A stretch of DNA of 64,000 nucleotides from assembly GCF_007004545.3 (NCBI RefSeq), contig NZ_CP045503.2:1024501-1088500 (forward strand). Reading direction: 5' to 3'. Source of the stretch: Shewanella eurypsychrophilus. GTDB lineage: Bacteria; Pseudomonadota; Gammaproteobacteria; Enterobacterales; Shewanellaceae. This document shows, in pieces, positions 1 through 7,752 of the stretch. The translations under genes were made by a program, and so were the position numbers. Each line of letters opens with the position of its first letter. Within the stretch, counting starts at the first letter, position 1. Below the pieces are notes generated by a model. The model saw nothing but the letters and a program-made list of their open reading frames with translations, was not told the origin of the DNA and searched no databases.

Positions 1-40
1 AAGTAATGTGACCGTTCAATATGATGTTGATAGTGGCAGG

Positions 41-126
41 TTACCGCTGATGCTGATAAAGACGCGACGATCCCAGAGCATGCAACGAAGAAGAAGTCGT
101 TAGCAGAGATAGTAACCTTTAAGTAG
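41..126 (+). pseudogene. possible 3' remnant of an upstream gene
   Basis: A short open stretch ends in TAG at 124-126 and reads as a plausible polar C-terminus (ADADKDATIPEHATKKKSLA, then EIVTFK). The same frame carries stops at 34-39, so if this was coding it has been frameshifted or cut near position 40. A second frame is open from 2 to 103. Too little sequence is present to name a family; it could also be non-coding. Confidence 0.2.
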
Positions 127-146
127 TCGCTGCATATTAGAGATAT

Positions 147-173
147 AAAAAAGGGCATCGATTGATGCCCTTT
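147..173 (-). terminator. intrinsic terminator downstream of hmp
   Basis: A 10-bp stem, AAAGGGCATC (150-159) paired with GATGCCCTTT (164-173), has a 4-nt loop. Read on the minus strand it ends in a run of T, so it fits transcription coming out of hmp. Any plus-strand gene ending near 126 could share it. Confidence 0.75.
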
Positions 174-202
174 GAGTTTGTAATCGATTAAAACTTAAAG
201 CT

Positions 203-1444
203 TTATAACTCTGAGTGAGGACCGAAAACTTCGTAATGAATACGTGTATCTTCGGCGCCTAACTCGATCAGCTGCTGTTTGACGAAACTCATAAAGGCGA
301 CTGGGCCGCATAGATAGAAGTCACCTTTATCCAAGGGCAATTCGGCTTTCAAGGGGACAAGGTTCATAAAGCCCATATGGCTATTGACGCTGCCGTTATT
401 ACTCTGGCCTTGTGAATTCAAGGCTTCCTGCTCATTGCCATCGAGCTCTCTGTACCAGGTATGGTGAGTCAGCTTTAGCTCATTTGTCAGTGCCTGCACT
501 CGTTCATTGAAAGAGTGTTGGGCCAAGTTTTCGCAGGCATGGAGGTAAAATACCGGCTTGTCGAGAGCCTTTGAAGCGAGCATCTCCAGCATAGACTGCA
601 TAGGGGTGACGCCCACACCAGCCGAGATAAGTACCACAGGTTCGTTGCGCTCAACATAATGAAAATCACCTGCCGGTGGGAAAACATCTAGCACATCGCC
701 TATATTAACTTGGTCATGGAGGTAGTTGGAAACGGTGCCCGGCTCATCGCCAGCTGTTCGCGAGGCTTCGCGTTTCACCGATATACGGTAAGTTTTTCCA
801 TTGGACTTGTCTGACAGTGAGTATTGACGCATCTCTCTGTACTCAAGATTGGCAAGTTCAACTTTGATGCCCAGGTATTGACCGGCTTGGTAATCGACCA
901 CTGGCTCGCCATCGATTGGGGCAAACACAAAACTGGTGACTAAGCTTGATTCTTGGCGTTTCTCTATCACCTTGAACTGTCTTGCACCTAGCCAGCCACC
1001 AACTTGGTTGGCATTTTTTTGGTAGAGCTCATCTTCTCGGTTGATGAAAATCCCAGCCAGCAGGCCGTAAGCTGCGGCCCAAGCCTCTTCGACTTCGGCG
1101 GTAAACGCTTCTGGTGCCAGCTCTCGTAGTGTGGCTAGTAGGTGATGTCCTACAATCGGATAGTGTTCGGCTTGTATATTTAAGCTGGTATGTTTATGGG
1201 CGATACGTTCGACAGCCCCAGAGAGAGCCGCGAGGTTTTCAATATTTTTAGCGTAGGCTGCGATGGCACTAAAGAGTGCTGCTGGTTGGCCTCCGCTACG
1301 TTGATTACTCATATTAAAGATGTGTTTAAGCTCTGGATTATGCTCAAACATGCGCTGATAGAAGTATTCGGTAATGTCTGTGCCTGCAGATTCTAATAGG
1401 GGAATAGTGCTTTTTACTAGTTCGATATGTTTTGCAGATAACAT
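203..1444 (-). CDS. hmp: flavohemoglobin, nitric oxide dioxygenase
   Basis: Flavohemoglobin that oxidises nitric oxide to nitrate using O2 and NAD(P)H in the cytoplasm. Three parts are visible: a globin domain (about 1-140) with the distal Tyr29 and proximal His85, an FAD-binding barrel with RQYSLS at 206-211, and an NAD-binding domain with SAGVGVTP near 274-281 and YLCGP near the C-terminus. Length 413 against 396 in E. coli; the sequence aligns end to end. It is the second gene after the sigma-54/NorR promoter at 2001-2108, behind a 99-codon membrane protein gene and a 14-bp tandem repeat, so induction by NO through NorR is expected, as described for Vibrio. Identification is secure; the regulatory statement is inferred from the sites. 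Confidence 0.97.
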   Translation of the reverse strand: MLSAKHIELVKSTIPLLESAGTDITEYFYQRMFEHNPELKHIFNMSNQRSGGQPAALFSAIAAYAKNIENLAALSGAVERIAHKHTSLNIQAEHYPIVGHHLLATLRELAPEAFTAEVEEAWAAAYGLLAGIFINREDELYQKNANQVGGWLGARQFKVIEKRQESSLVTSFVFAPIDGEPVVDYQAGQYLGIKVELANLEYREMRQYSLSDKSNGKTYRISVKREASRTAGDEPGTVSNYLHDQVNIGDVLDVFPPAGDFHYVERNEPVVLISAGVGVTPMQSMLEMLASKALDKPVFYLHACENLAQHSFNERVQALTNELKLTHHTWYRELDGNEQEALNSQGQSNNGSVNSHMGFMNLVPLKAELPLDKGDFYLCGPVAFMSFVKQQLIELGAEDTRIHYEVFGPHSEL

Positions 1445-1500
1445 CTAAATATCCTTCATTTTGTGGGCGACACTATGCGTCATCCCTTAGGGTGATTGTC

Positions 1501-1550
1501 TTATTTTTACTGTTTTATTTTTACTGTTTTATTTTTACTGTCTTATTTTG
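1501..1550. repeat. 14-bp tandem repeat in the hmp leader
   Basis: Three consecutive copies of TTATTTTTACTGTT (last one ends TC) plus a partial fourth copy lie between the 99-codon gene and hmp, starting about 57 bp upstream of the hmp start codon. Copy number could change by slippage. Confidence 0.85.
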
Positions 1551-1615
1551 AGTACTACTTTCTTGTTGTTTAGCATGACTAGCTTGGGGTTCGCAGATCT
1601 TGCGCAATGATTGGC

Positions 1616-1915
1616 TCATAGCTGAGTCACTCCCAATCCATTAAGCCCGATACAACGCATCACGTAGCCAATCTTGATGGCTGTGGCGCACAAGATGAGT
1701 GCGATGTGGCTGGCGACTTGCGCCCACAATGAAAATTGCTCTGCATGGGTATAACCCACATAGATAGAGAGCAACATGCCGACTACCGCAACCGACATGG
1801 CAGCATTGCCACTGTGTAATACCAGTTTAAATCTCTTAGAGTTTATAGTGAGTGAGTCTGTGCTGAGATCTATGTCATGAGCGAAGCTGAAATCATTAGC
1901 ATGAGTAGCAAACAT
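1616..1915 (-). CDS. small two-helix membrane protein upstream of hmp
   Basis: Unrecognised protein of 99 residues. The N-terminus (1-30) is polar, with the segment NSKRFKLVLHSGN just before a first hydrophobic helix (about 38-55). A second helix lies at about 66-86, ending in KIGYVMRC. No catalytic motif is visible. It is the first gene behind the sigma-54 promoter at 2001-2017 and is followed on the same strand by hmp, so it should be co-induced by nitric oxide. A role as a membrane accessory or sensor in NO defence is only inferred from position. The coding frame is supported by a clean hydrophobicity pattern and by its location. Confidence 0.75.
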   Translation of the reverse strand: MFATHANDFSFAHDIDLSTDSLTINSKRFKLVLHSGNAAMSVAVVGMLLSIYVGYTHAEQFSLWAQVASHIALILCATAIKIGYVMRCIGLNGLGVTQL

Positions 1916-2000
1916 GGCGGAACTCCTTAAATCTGAGTCTGTATTTGAGCCAGATAGTTAGTTCAAATAACGTATACCGAACCTATTATGTTCTTAACAC

Positions 2001-2017
2001 TGCTAATCTCATGCCAA
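2001..2017 (-). promoter_or_regulatory. sigma-54 promoter for the 99-codon gene and hmp
   Basis: On the minus strand the sequence reads TTGGCATGAGATTAGCA. The -24 GG and -12 GC are separated by the required 10 bp, matching the sigma-54 consensus TGGCAC-N5-TTGCW except at two positions. It faces the 99-codon gene with an expected start near 1990, and the NorR-type palindromes lie upstream at enhancer distance. Confidence 0.75.
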
Positions 2018-2068
2018 GTTTTTAAAGCCTTTATTTACAGTGTGTTGACTTTTTCATTCGAATTTTGT

Positions 2069-2083
2069 GAGTCATATTGACTC
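2069..2083. promoter_or_regulatory. NorR binding site 1
   Basis: Perfect palindrome GAGTCATATTGACTC. It contains the GT-N7-AC core known for NorR enhancer sites (GT at 2071-2072, AC at 2080-2081) and lies about 60 bp upstream of the sigma-54 element. Confidence 0.8.
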
Positions 2084-2093
2084 CCTCTGTTTT

Positions 2094-2108
2094 GAGTCAA
2101 ATTGACTC
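2094..2108. promoter_or_regulatory. NorR binding site 2
   Basis: Perfect palindrome GAGTCAAATTGACTC with GT at 2096-2097 and AC at 2105-2106, centred 25 bp from site 1. A half-site TTGACT at 2045-2050 may be the residue of a third site, since E. coli norVW has three. Confidence 0.8.
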
Positions 2109-2196
2109 TTGTGGTGTGTTTTGTCTATCTGCATGCTATGGTCTGGTTATATTCCACAGCCTAGCTCGTTCGAGCAGGTAAAATGCGGCAACGTTT

Positions 2197-3804
2197 ATGA
2201 CCATGATAGATATCTCTTCGACGGCCTTGATAGAACTGGCCCTTGATCTGACTAACAGTTTGACCACCAAAGATCGCTTCGATCGCTTGCTCAGTACCGT
2301 GCGCAGGGCGGTAAGTTGTGACGCAGTGGTCTTGTTACATGTGCAAGGTGAACGGCTGAAGCCTTTGGCTCAACAGGGGCTGAGCAAAGACAGCTTAGGT
2401 AGACGCTTCGACATTCAGCAGCACCCTAGGTTTGAAGTGATCTGTGGTTCATCAACCCCGGTGCGTTTTGCCTCAGACTGTGAACTCCCCGATCCCTATG
2501 ACGGTATGCTGCTGTCTCATGAAGGTGACCTTCCCGTACACGCCTGTATGGGGCTGCCTTTAATGGCTGATGAGCAACTGATAGGCGTGCTGACCTTAGA
2601 TAGTATGACCCCAAATGTGTTTGATGAGTTGCCAGAAAAAAGCTTAGATATTATTTCAGCCATGGCGGCGGCGACTTTAAAAACAGCCATCTTGTTGCAG
2701 GAGTTGGAGAGTCATTCGCAACACAGCCTAGAAGTTGTGGCAGAGTTAACCCATGAAGCGCTAGTCAAAGACGGCGGTGAGTTGATTGGCGATAGTGAAG
2801 CCATGATAAAACTCAAAAGAGAGATAGATATGGTGGCGGTCTCTGGTTTCTCTATCTTGATTGAAGGGGAGACTGGCGTCGGCAAGGAGCTGGTGGCCAG
2901 AACCTTGCACAGGCAGTCCGCACGTGGAGAAGCCCCTCTGGTCTATGTTAACTGTGCAGCGCTGCCGGAAAATCTAATAGAGAGTGAGCTTTTTGGCCAT
3001 GTAAAAGGTGCGTTCACCGGCGCCGATAGAAATCGCACCGGTAAGTTTAGCTTAGCCGATGGCGGCACCATATTTCTCGATGAGATAGGCGAGTTGCCGC
3101 TAGGCGTGCAGAGTAAGCTGTTAAGGGCGCTACAAAGTCAGGAAATTCAACCTGTGGGTAAAGATGCCACCGAGCAAGTTAACGTACGGATCTTGGCGGC
3201 GACTAACAGAGAACTGAAAGAGGAGGTCAAGGAAGGCAGATTCAGGGCTGATCTTTATCATCGACTGAGTGTCTATCCAATCTCGGTACCGCCTCTTCGA
3301 AACAGGGAGGGAGACATAACTTTACTGACAGGCTACTTTATCGAACAGGTCAGGCGTAAGTTAGGCATACAGCAACTGACAATCGATTCCTCTGCAATAC
3401 ATGTGTTGAGTCAGTATGACTGGCCAGGCAATGTGCGTGAGTTGGAGCACGTGATAGGCCGAGGAGCATTAAGAGCCAAAGGTCGAGGAAATAAAGCGAT
3501 TGTCAGAATAGATACTAGCCATATCGAGCAGTTAGTCGATTCGGTAGAACGTTTGCTAGATAATAAAAAGCCTACTATGACGAAGGTGGGAAGAGTTGAA
3601 GCGGAGATTAGTGCAGGTGAGAGTATTGCGTTAAAGCAGGAGACTGAATCGTTTCAGCGTGATCTTATTACTCAGGTATTGAGTCAAGAATCCGGCAACT
3701 GGTCGGCAGCTGCTAAGCGTTTACAAACAGACAGAGCGAACTTAAACCGATTAGCTAAGCGTTTAGGAATACAAGTGACTAAATCAATTAGTGTTAAGTT
3801 GTGA
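2197..3804 (+). CDS. norR: NorR, NO-responsive sigma-54 activator
   Basis: Enhancer-binding protein that senses nitric oxide and activates sigma-54 RNA polymerase. Domains in order: an N-terminal GAF domain (about 20-170) whose iron site senses NO, a AAA+ domain (about 195-430) with Walker A GETGVGKE at 224-231, an intact GAFTGA sigma-54 contact loop at 271-276 and Walker B LDEIGE at 294-299, then a Fis-type helix-turn-helix at the C-terminus. Length 535 against 504 in E. coli. It is divergent from the hmp operon, with the two palindromes and the sigma-54 promoter in between, so its target is almost certainly the hmp operon, and autoregulation is possible. ATG at 2197 and ATG at 2203 are both possible starts. 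Confidence 0.96.
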   Translation: MTMIDISSTALIELALDLTNSLTTKDRFDRLLSTVRRAVSCDAVVLLHVQGERLKPLAQQGLSKDSLGRRFDIQQHPRFEVICGSSTPVRFASDCELPDPYDGMLLSHEGDLPVHACMGLPLMADEQLIGVLTLDSMTPNVFDELPEKSLDIISAMAAATLKTAILLQELESHSQHSLEVVAELTHEALVKDGGELIGDSEAMIKLKREIDMVAVSGFSILIEGETGVGKELVARTLHRQSARGEAPLVYVNCAALPENLIESELFGHVKGAFTGADRNRTGKFSLADGGTIFLDEIGELPLGVQSKLLRALQSQEIQPVGKDATEQVNVRILAATNRELKEEVKEGRFRADLYHRLSVYPISVPPLRNREGDITLLTGYFIEQVRRKLGIQQLTIDSSAIHVLSQYDWPGNVRELEHVIGRGALRAKGRGNKAIVRIDTSHIEQLVDSVERLLDNKKPTMTKVGRVEAEISAGESIALKQETESFQRDLITQVLSQESGNWSAAAKRLQTDRANLNRLAKRLGIQVTKSISVKL

Positions 3805-3842
3805 TTTATCGGTAATGACAACGGACAGATAGGAGCATACTC

Positions 3843-3983
3843 ATGGAAAAGGGACAGTTTGAGCATGGAGAGGTCATTCATCTTAAAGTAGGCGATTATG
3901 TCGATATTGCTGCTCACTGTAAGCACAGAGTTGCCTGGACTAGCGAAGAGACAGAAACGCTTTGGTTGGCAGTGCATTACTGA
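3843..3983 (+). pseudogene. C-terminal remnant of a cupin-domain protein
   Basis: A 46-codon frame with an AGGAG-like ribosome site 8 nt upstream. The translation ends in a pattern typical of small single-domain cupins: GDYVDIAAHCKHRVAWT, then a spacer and TLWLAVHY. Such cupins are usually around 110 residues, so only the last 40% or so of the beta-barrel is present and the first metal-binding motif is missing. It is either a decayed gene or a very short expressed relic. It lies between norR and rlhA. Confidence 0.55.
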
Positions 3984-4117
3984 ACACTGGTTTATTCATA
4001 GGGTTGTGGCGAATTGTTTCACTGTATTTGCTGCTAATATTAGCGGGGCACAATCTTGTGCTTTTTGCTATAATCGCCCACCAAAATTTACACATTAACT
4101 TTTTTGAGTGACTTTTT

Positions 4118-6040
4118 ATGAGCAAAGCTACCCTCTTTACCCCAGGCGATGTGTCACATATATCGAACCGATTAGAACTGCTTGCCCCGGCCAAGAATGC
4201 CGAGTTTGGTATGGAAGCGATTCTCCACGGCGCCGATGCAGTATACATTGGCGGACCGGAATTTGGTGCGCGTGCCACTGCGGGTAATAGCGTCGAAGAT
4301 ATTGCTCGTTTGTGTGCTTTTGCTCATAAGTATCATGCTCAAGTATTTGTCGCGATTAATACTATCTTGATGGATGACGAACTTGCTGGCGCCGAAAAGT
4401 TAATCTGGCAGGTATATGAAGCGGGCGCAGATGCACTTATCGTGCAAGATATGGGTGTGCTTCAGCTCGACCTGCCACCTATTGCGCTGCATGCCAGTAC
4501 TCAGATGGATAATCGTACTGCCGAAAAAGCGGTGTTTTTAGAACAGGTCGGTTTTTCTCAAGTGGTTCTCGCCCGAGAGCTTGGCTTAAGCCAAATCCGT
4601 GAAGTGGCGACGCACACTAAGATGCAATTAGAGTTCTTTATCCATGGCGCTCTGTGTGTAGCCTATTCGGGTCTGTGTAATTTAAGTCATGCCTTTAGTA
4701 ATCGCAGTGCTAACCGAGGAGAGTGCTCGCAGATGTGTCGCTTGCCTGGTGAACTAAAAACTCGTCAAGGTGAGGTGCTAGCTGAGAATGAACACCTGTT
4801 ATCGCTTAAAGACAATAACCAGACCGATAACCTCGAAGCCTTGATTGATGCGGGTGTGCGTTCATTTAAAATTGAAGGCCGTCTTAAAGACGTTAACTAT
4901 GTCAAAAACATCACCGCTCATTATCGTCAAGAACTCGATAAGATCATTGCTCGTCGCCCAGAGCTAAAAGCGTCATCTCATGGGCGCTCGGTACATAGCT
5001 TTACACCCAATGTAGAGAAGACCTTTAACCGTGGTCGCACCGATTATTTTGTTAATGAACGTAGCCAGGGAGTCAGTGATTTTCGCTCGCCTAAATTTAT
5101 CGGTGAAGAGGTGGCGACAGTTAAGCGCTTAGGCAAAGATTTTATTGAGCTTGAATCGACATATACCTTCAACAACGGCGATGGATTATGTTATTTCCCT
5201 GCAAATTACGCTAAAGCTAAACAGTCAGATGATAAGCTTCAAGGCCTACGAGTAAACCGTGCCGAAGGACTTAAGCTGCATGTGTTGACTGTCCCTGGTG
5301 ATCTCGAAGTCGGTATGACTATTTATCGAAATCGCGATCAAGCATTCGAAGCTGTGTTAGCGAAAGAGTCATCTAAGCGTTCCATCGATGTCGATATCGT
5401 TATCACAGATACCGATAATGGCATCAAGATGATCATGACAGATGTGTATGGTCATCAAGGTGAGGTCTCTTTGACGATGGATAAGCTGCCAGCGAATGAC
5501 CAAGAGGCTGCGAGCGCCAAGCTACGCAAACAACTTGGCAAACTTGGCAGCACCGATTTTGTTGCTCGTAACGTCAGCATAGATACAGAACAAGTCTGGT
5601 TTGCCCCGGCTTCAGTAATTAATGGCTTACGTCGTGACACCGTTGCGGCGCTCGAGCTTGCTCGTGTCGATGAATATGTCAGGCCTAAACCTTGGAAGCA
5701 TCATTTAGATGCCATGTATCCCACCAAACATCTAAGTTACCTGTCGAATGTCGCTAACCAGAAGTCGAAAGACTTTTATCTGCAACATGGTGTGATAGAG
5801 ATTGAAGATACCTATGAAAAGAACGGTATTACAGAAGAAGTGCCCTTGATGGTGACGAAACACTGTTTGCGATTTAACTTTAATCTTTGCCCCAAAGAGG
5901 TGCCAGGCATTAAAGCTGAACCTATGGTGCTAGAGATAGGCAAAGATGTGCTAAAGCTGGTTTTTGACTGCCCTAAGTGCGAAATGATGGTAGTGGGCGC
6001 TAACCGTCAAGTGCCGAATGAAGGCCGAGGTCAAGCCTAA
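4118..6040 (+). CDS. rlhA: RlhA, 23S rRNA C2501 hydroxylation protein (peptidase U32 family)
   Basis: Member of the U32 peptidase-like family needed for 5-hydroxycytidine at position 2501 of 23S rRNA. The 640-residue length and C-terminal extension match E. coli RlhA (YdcP, 653 aa) rather than the shorter tRNA enzyme TrhP (YegQ, about 450 aa). The TIM-barrel core carries HGADAVYIGG, HASTQ, EFFIHGALCVAYSG and NRGECSQMCR with its cysteines; the C-terminal part has FNLCPKE and FDCPKCEMMV, a second cysteine set proposed for the family to hold a cofactor. It is a single gene with its own leader; downstream is a non-coding gap followed by a PH-domain gene. Assignment rests on close visible similarity over the full length. 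Confidence 0.92.
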   Translation: MSKATLFTPGDVSHISNRLELLAPAKNAEFGMEAILHGADAVYIGGPEFGARATAGNSVEDIARLCAFAHKYHAQVFVAINTILMDDELAGAEKLIWQVYEAGADALIVQDMGVLQLDLPPIALHASTQMDNRTAEKAVFLEQVGFSQVVLARELGLSQIREVATHTKMQLEFFIHGALCVAYSGLCNLSHAFSNRSANRGECSQMCRLPGELKTRQGEVLAENEHLLSLKDNNQTDNLEALIDAGVRSFKIEGRLKDVNYVKNITAHYRQELDKIIARRPELKASSHGRSVHSFTPNVEKTFNRGRTDYFVNERSQGVSDFRSPKFIGEEVATVKRLGKDFIELESTYTFNNGDGLCYFPANYAKAKQSDDKLQGLRVNRAEGLKLHVLTVPGDLEVGMTIYRNRDQAFEAVLAKESSKRSIDVDIVITDTDNGIKMIMTDVYGHQGEVSLTMDKLPANDQEAASAKLRKQLGKLGSTDFVARNVSIDTEQVWFAPASVINGLRRDTVAALELARVDEYVRPKPWKHHLDAMYPTKHLSYLSNVANQKSKDFYLQHGVIEIEDTYEKNGITEEVPLMVTKHCLRFNFNLCPKEVPGIKAEPMVLEIGKDVLKLVFDCPKCEMMVVGANRQVPNEGRGQA

Positions 6041-6245
6041 CATTTCATCAATGAGCTGATTTTAGCTAGGTGAGTTAGTTTTTACTGACTCACCTAGCGA
6101 GTCGTTACATTCTCGCTATTTGACTCCCCCTCTATACCGATAGATATTACAGCCTACCTGCTACTACTCATGGTTTCCTAAATAGATTGTGCTATCTTGC
6201 GATTAGTATTTTACTGAGTTTATCAACATTTTTAAGGATGAAATT

Positions 6246-6620
6246 ATGGGATTATTAGATTCATTGATGGGCAATGCATCGGAAGTGAACCTTGAAGAGC
6301 TCACCGAAGAGTTAAACCCAATCATGGGTGATAATGAAGAACTGCACCTTGCTTACAAGCTGATCCGCGATATGTTTGTATTCACTAACAAGCGGTTAAT
6401 CCTTATCGACAAGCAAGGCATGACCGGAAAGAAAGTCAGCTACCACTCGATTCCTTACAAGGCGATCACTCATTTCGAGGTTGAAACTGCCGGACGCTTC
6501 GATATGGATTCAGAGCTTAGATTGTGGATCTCGGGTCAAGATAAGCCCTTAGTCAAAGAGCTCAAGAAGGGCACCGATGTGGTCGGCATTCAGAAGACCA
6601 TTGCTAACTTCTCACTTTGA
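6246..6620 (+). CDS. PH-domain protein (bPH_1/YvbH-like family)
   Basis: A 124-residue soluble protein with the pattern of bacterial pleckstrin-homology-like proteins of the YvbH/DUF1696 type: an acidic N-terminal segment, then the strands MFVFTNKRLILIDKQG and KVSYHSIPYKAITHFEVETAG, and a last strand SELRLWISGQ. The start is ATG 6246 behind AAGGATG. Members form beta-barrel oligomers of unknown role; no partner is suggested by the neighbours. It is monocistronic and is followed by a repeat-filled region from 6658. Confidence 0.85.
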   Translation: MGLLDSLMGNASEVNLEELTEELNPIMGDNEELHLAYKLIRDMFVFTNKRLILIDKQGMTGKKVSYHSIPYKAITHFEVETAGRFDMDSELRLWISGQDKPLVKELKKGTDVVGIQKTIANFSL

Positions 6621-6657
6621 CTTTACCCATTGGCGTCGGCCAATAGAGTTTGTCAGC

Positions 6658-6671
6658 CTTCGAATGAAGGT
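6658..6671. repeat. small hairpin after the PH gene
   Basis: CCTTCGAATGAAGG forms a 5-bp stem about 40 bp after the stop codon. The related hairpins GCTTCAAATGAAGC (14874-14887) and ACCTTCATTTGAAGGT (near 61600) occur beside other repeat clusters. Confidence 0.5.
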
Positions 6672-6694
6672 CTATTGCATTTTCGTTGATACGA

Positions 6695-6729
6695 CCGTCT
6701 TTCCGGCAGAGCTTTTGAGCCGGAATCCA
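6695..6729. repeat. TTCCGGC palindromic repeat, copy 1
   Basis: An inverted pair TTCCGGC (6701-6707) and GCCGGAA (6719-6725) with flanks CCGTC and TCCAG. A second copy in the opposite direction is at 61618-61652. The form resembles the widespread bacterial CGTCATTCCGGC-type palindromes. Confidence 0.7.
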
Positions 6730-6742
6730 GCATTTGTTGGAC

Positions 6743-6889
6743 TGTGTGTTTGAAAGTCGTACTTTCATGGCAACCTAACGCTTCCCAGCGGGGGCTATGC
6801 AGATGCTTCTGCGAAACGCCGCAAGCACATCCGTGTGGGCTCTGCGATTTCATCCTTGAAATCGAAGCTCGCAGCCGCATCCACACTGG
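6743..6889 (-). repeat. structured dispersed repeat, copy A
   Basis: Element of the family described under findings, here with its GGA strand on minus. Hairpins on the plus strand: TGAAAG/CTTTCA (6751-6767), CGCT-TCCC-AGCG (6779-6790), CACA-TCCG-TGTG (6826-6837) and CGATTTCA-TCCT-TGAAATCG (6845-6864). The enclosing stem CTGCGA/TCGCAG is also intact. It follows the PH-domain gene. Confidence 0.85.
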
Positions 6890-6930
6890 GTGTTCTACAG
6901 AAGGGGCATCTTCAACTCGAGCATAATATC

Positions 6931-7130
6931 ACCACGGAGCACTTCGCTTCCACGAAGAACACGGAGGTAAAGATTGAGCTAAAAGTTGAGAGTTGCAAAG
7001 ACTTTAGCTGTTGCCTTTCTCCGTGTCCTCTGTGTTCTCCGTGGTGAATAGCTTTAGGATTGATGCTTTACCAAGAAACAAGCACTCTTACCACGGAGCA
7101 CTACGCTTGCACGGAGAACACGGAGGTAAA
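6931..7130. repeat. CCACGGAG repeats, two direct and one inverted
   Basis: Direct copies at 6931-6972 and 7090-7130 share ACCACGGAGCACT, CGCTT and AACACGGAGGTAAAG. An inverted relative sits at 7017-7045 (CTCCGTGT...TCTCCGTGGT). The inverted set can fold into a long hairpin. No coding potential is seen. Confidence 0.75.
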
Positions 7131-7213
7131 GCTAAAACCTACACCAGAAAGCCTTAGAGCTAGCTTATTTATGTCCATAAACGTGTTTAGTTATCACAAG
7201 CCAGTAAAACTAA

Positions 7214-7450
7214 AATCGAAGAGATAAATAATCAGGTGTAAACGCGGCTGTGGCCGTCCATGACATGGATGTCATGGCCGAGGCTATAGGGATATATTCA
7301 CGCCGTGTCGCAGAAGTGTTTGCACTTAAGCTTGCTGCAGGCAATAGGTAACAATGAAGTCATGCTTACCAGATAATAACCAAATACCGAATTAGCCCAA
7401 TGAACCCACAATAGACATTTCAGGAACTTGTTATCCAACAAGTAAACACG
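7214..7450 (+). repeat. structured dispersed repeat, copy B
   Basis: Full-length copy from AATCGAAGAG to the end hairpin CTTGTT-ATCC-AACAAG. The outer stem GTGTAAAC (7236-7243) pairs with GTTTGCAC (7318-7325). Hairpins CCATGACA-TGGA-TGTCATGG (7258-7277) and TATA-GGGA-TATA (7285-7296) have stems unlike those of other copies yet fully paired. Confidence 0.85.
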
Positions 7451-7487
7451 TCGCACGTCCAAAAGTGAGTTACTAACAGTAAACCCC

Positions 7488-7752
7488 AATCGAAGAGATG
7501 ACTTTCTCGAAACCATAGCAGGTGTAAACGCGGCTGTGACCTTCGACATCAGGGATGATGTCGCAGAGCGCCCACGGATGGACTCTTATGAAATCAAGAG
7601 CCAGCGTGTCACAGAAGTGCTGACACATTCCTCGCCGGACAGGCGATAGATAAAAATGAATCTTTGGTACTTAACAAACTGACCATGTATCAAACCAGTC
7701 CAATGAACCGAAGGTTCAAAGATATTTGAAACTTGTTATCCAACAAGTAAAC
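7488..7752 (+). repeat. structured dispersed repeat, copy C
   Basis: Tandem with copy B and ending directly at the stop codon (7753-7755, minus strand) of the ATPase gene. Hairpins GACATCA-GGGA-TGATGTC (7545-7562) and CCA-CGGA-TGG (7572-7581), a CGCC-GGACA-GGCG hairpin further on, and an inner stem CTGTGAC/GTCACAG. Confidence 0.85.

Noticed and set aside
6744..7549. Small open frames in the repeat region on both strands
   Set aside because: They run through palindromic repeats, change frame between copies, and lack ribosome sites; the covarying stems explain the sequence better than coding.
7214..7752. Integron attC sites or gene cassettes
   Set aside because: The hairpins lack the paired R and L boxes (core GTTRRRY) and no cassette genes or integrase of IntI type lie nearby; XerD here is the housekeeping recombinase.
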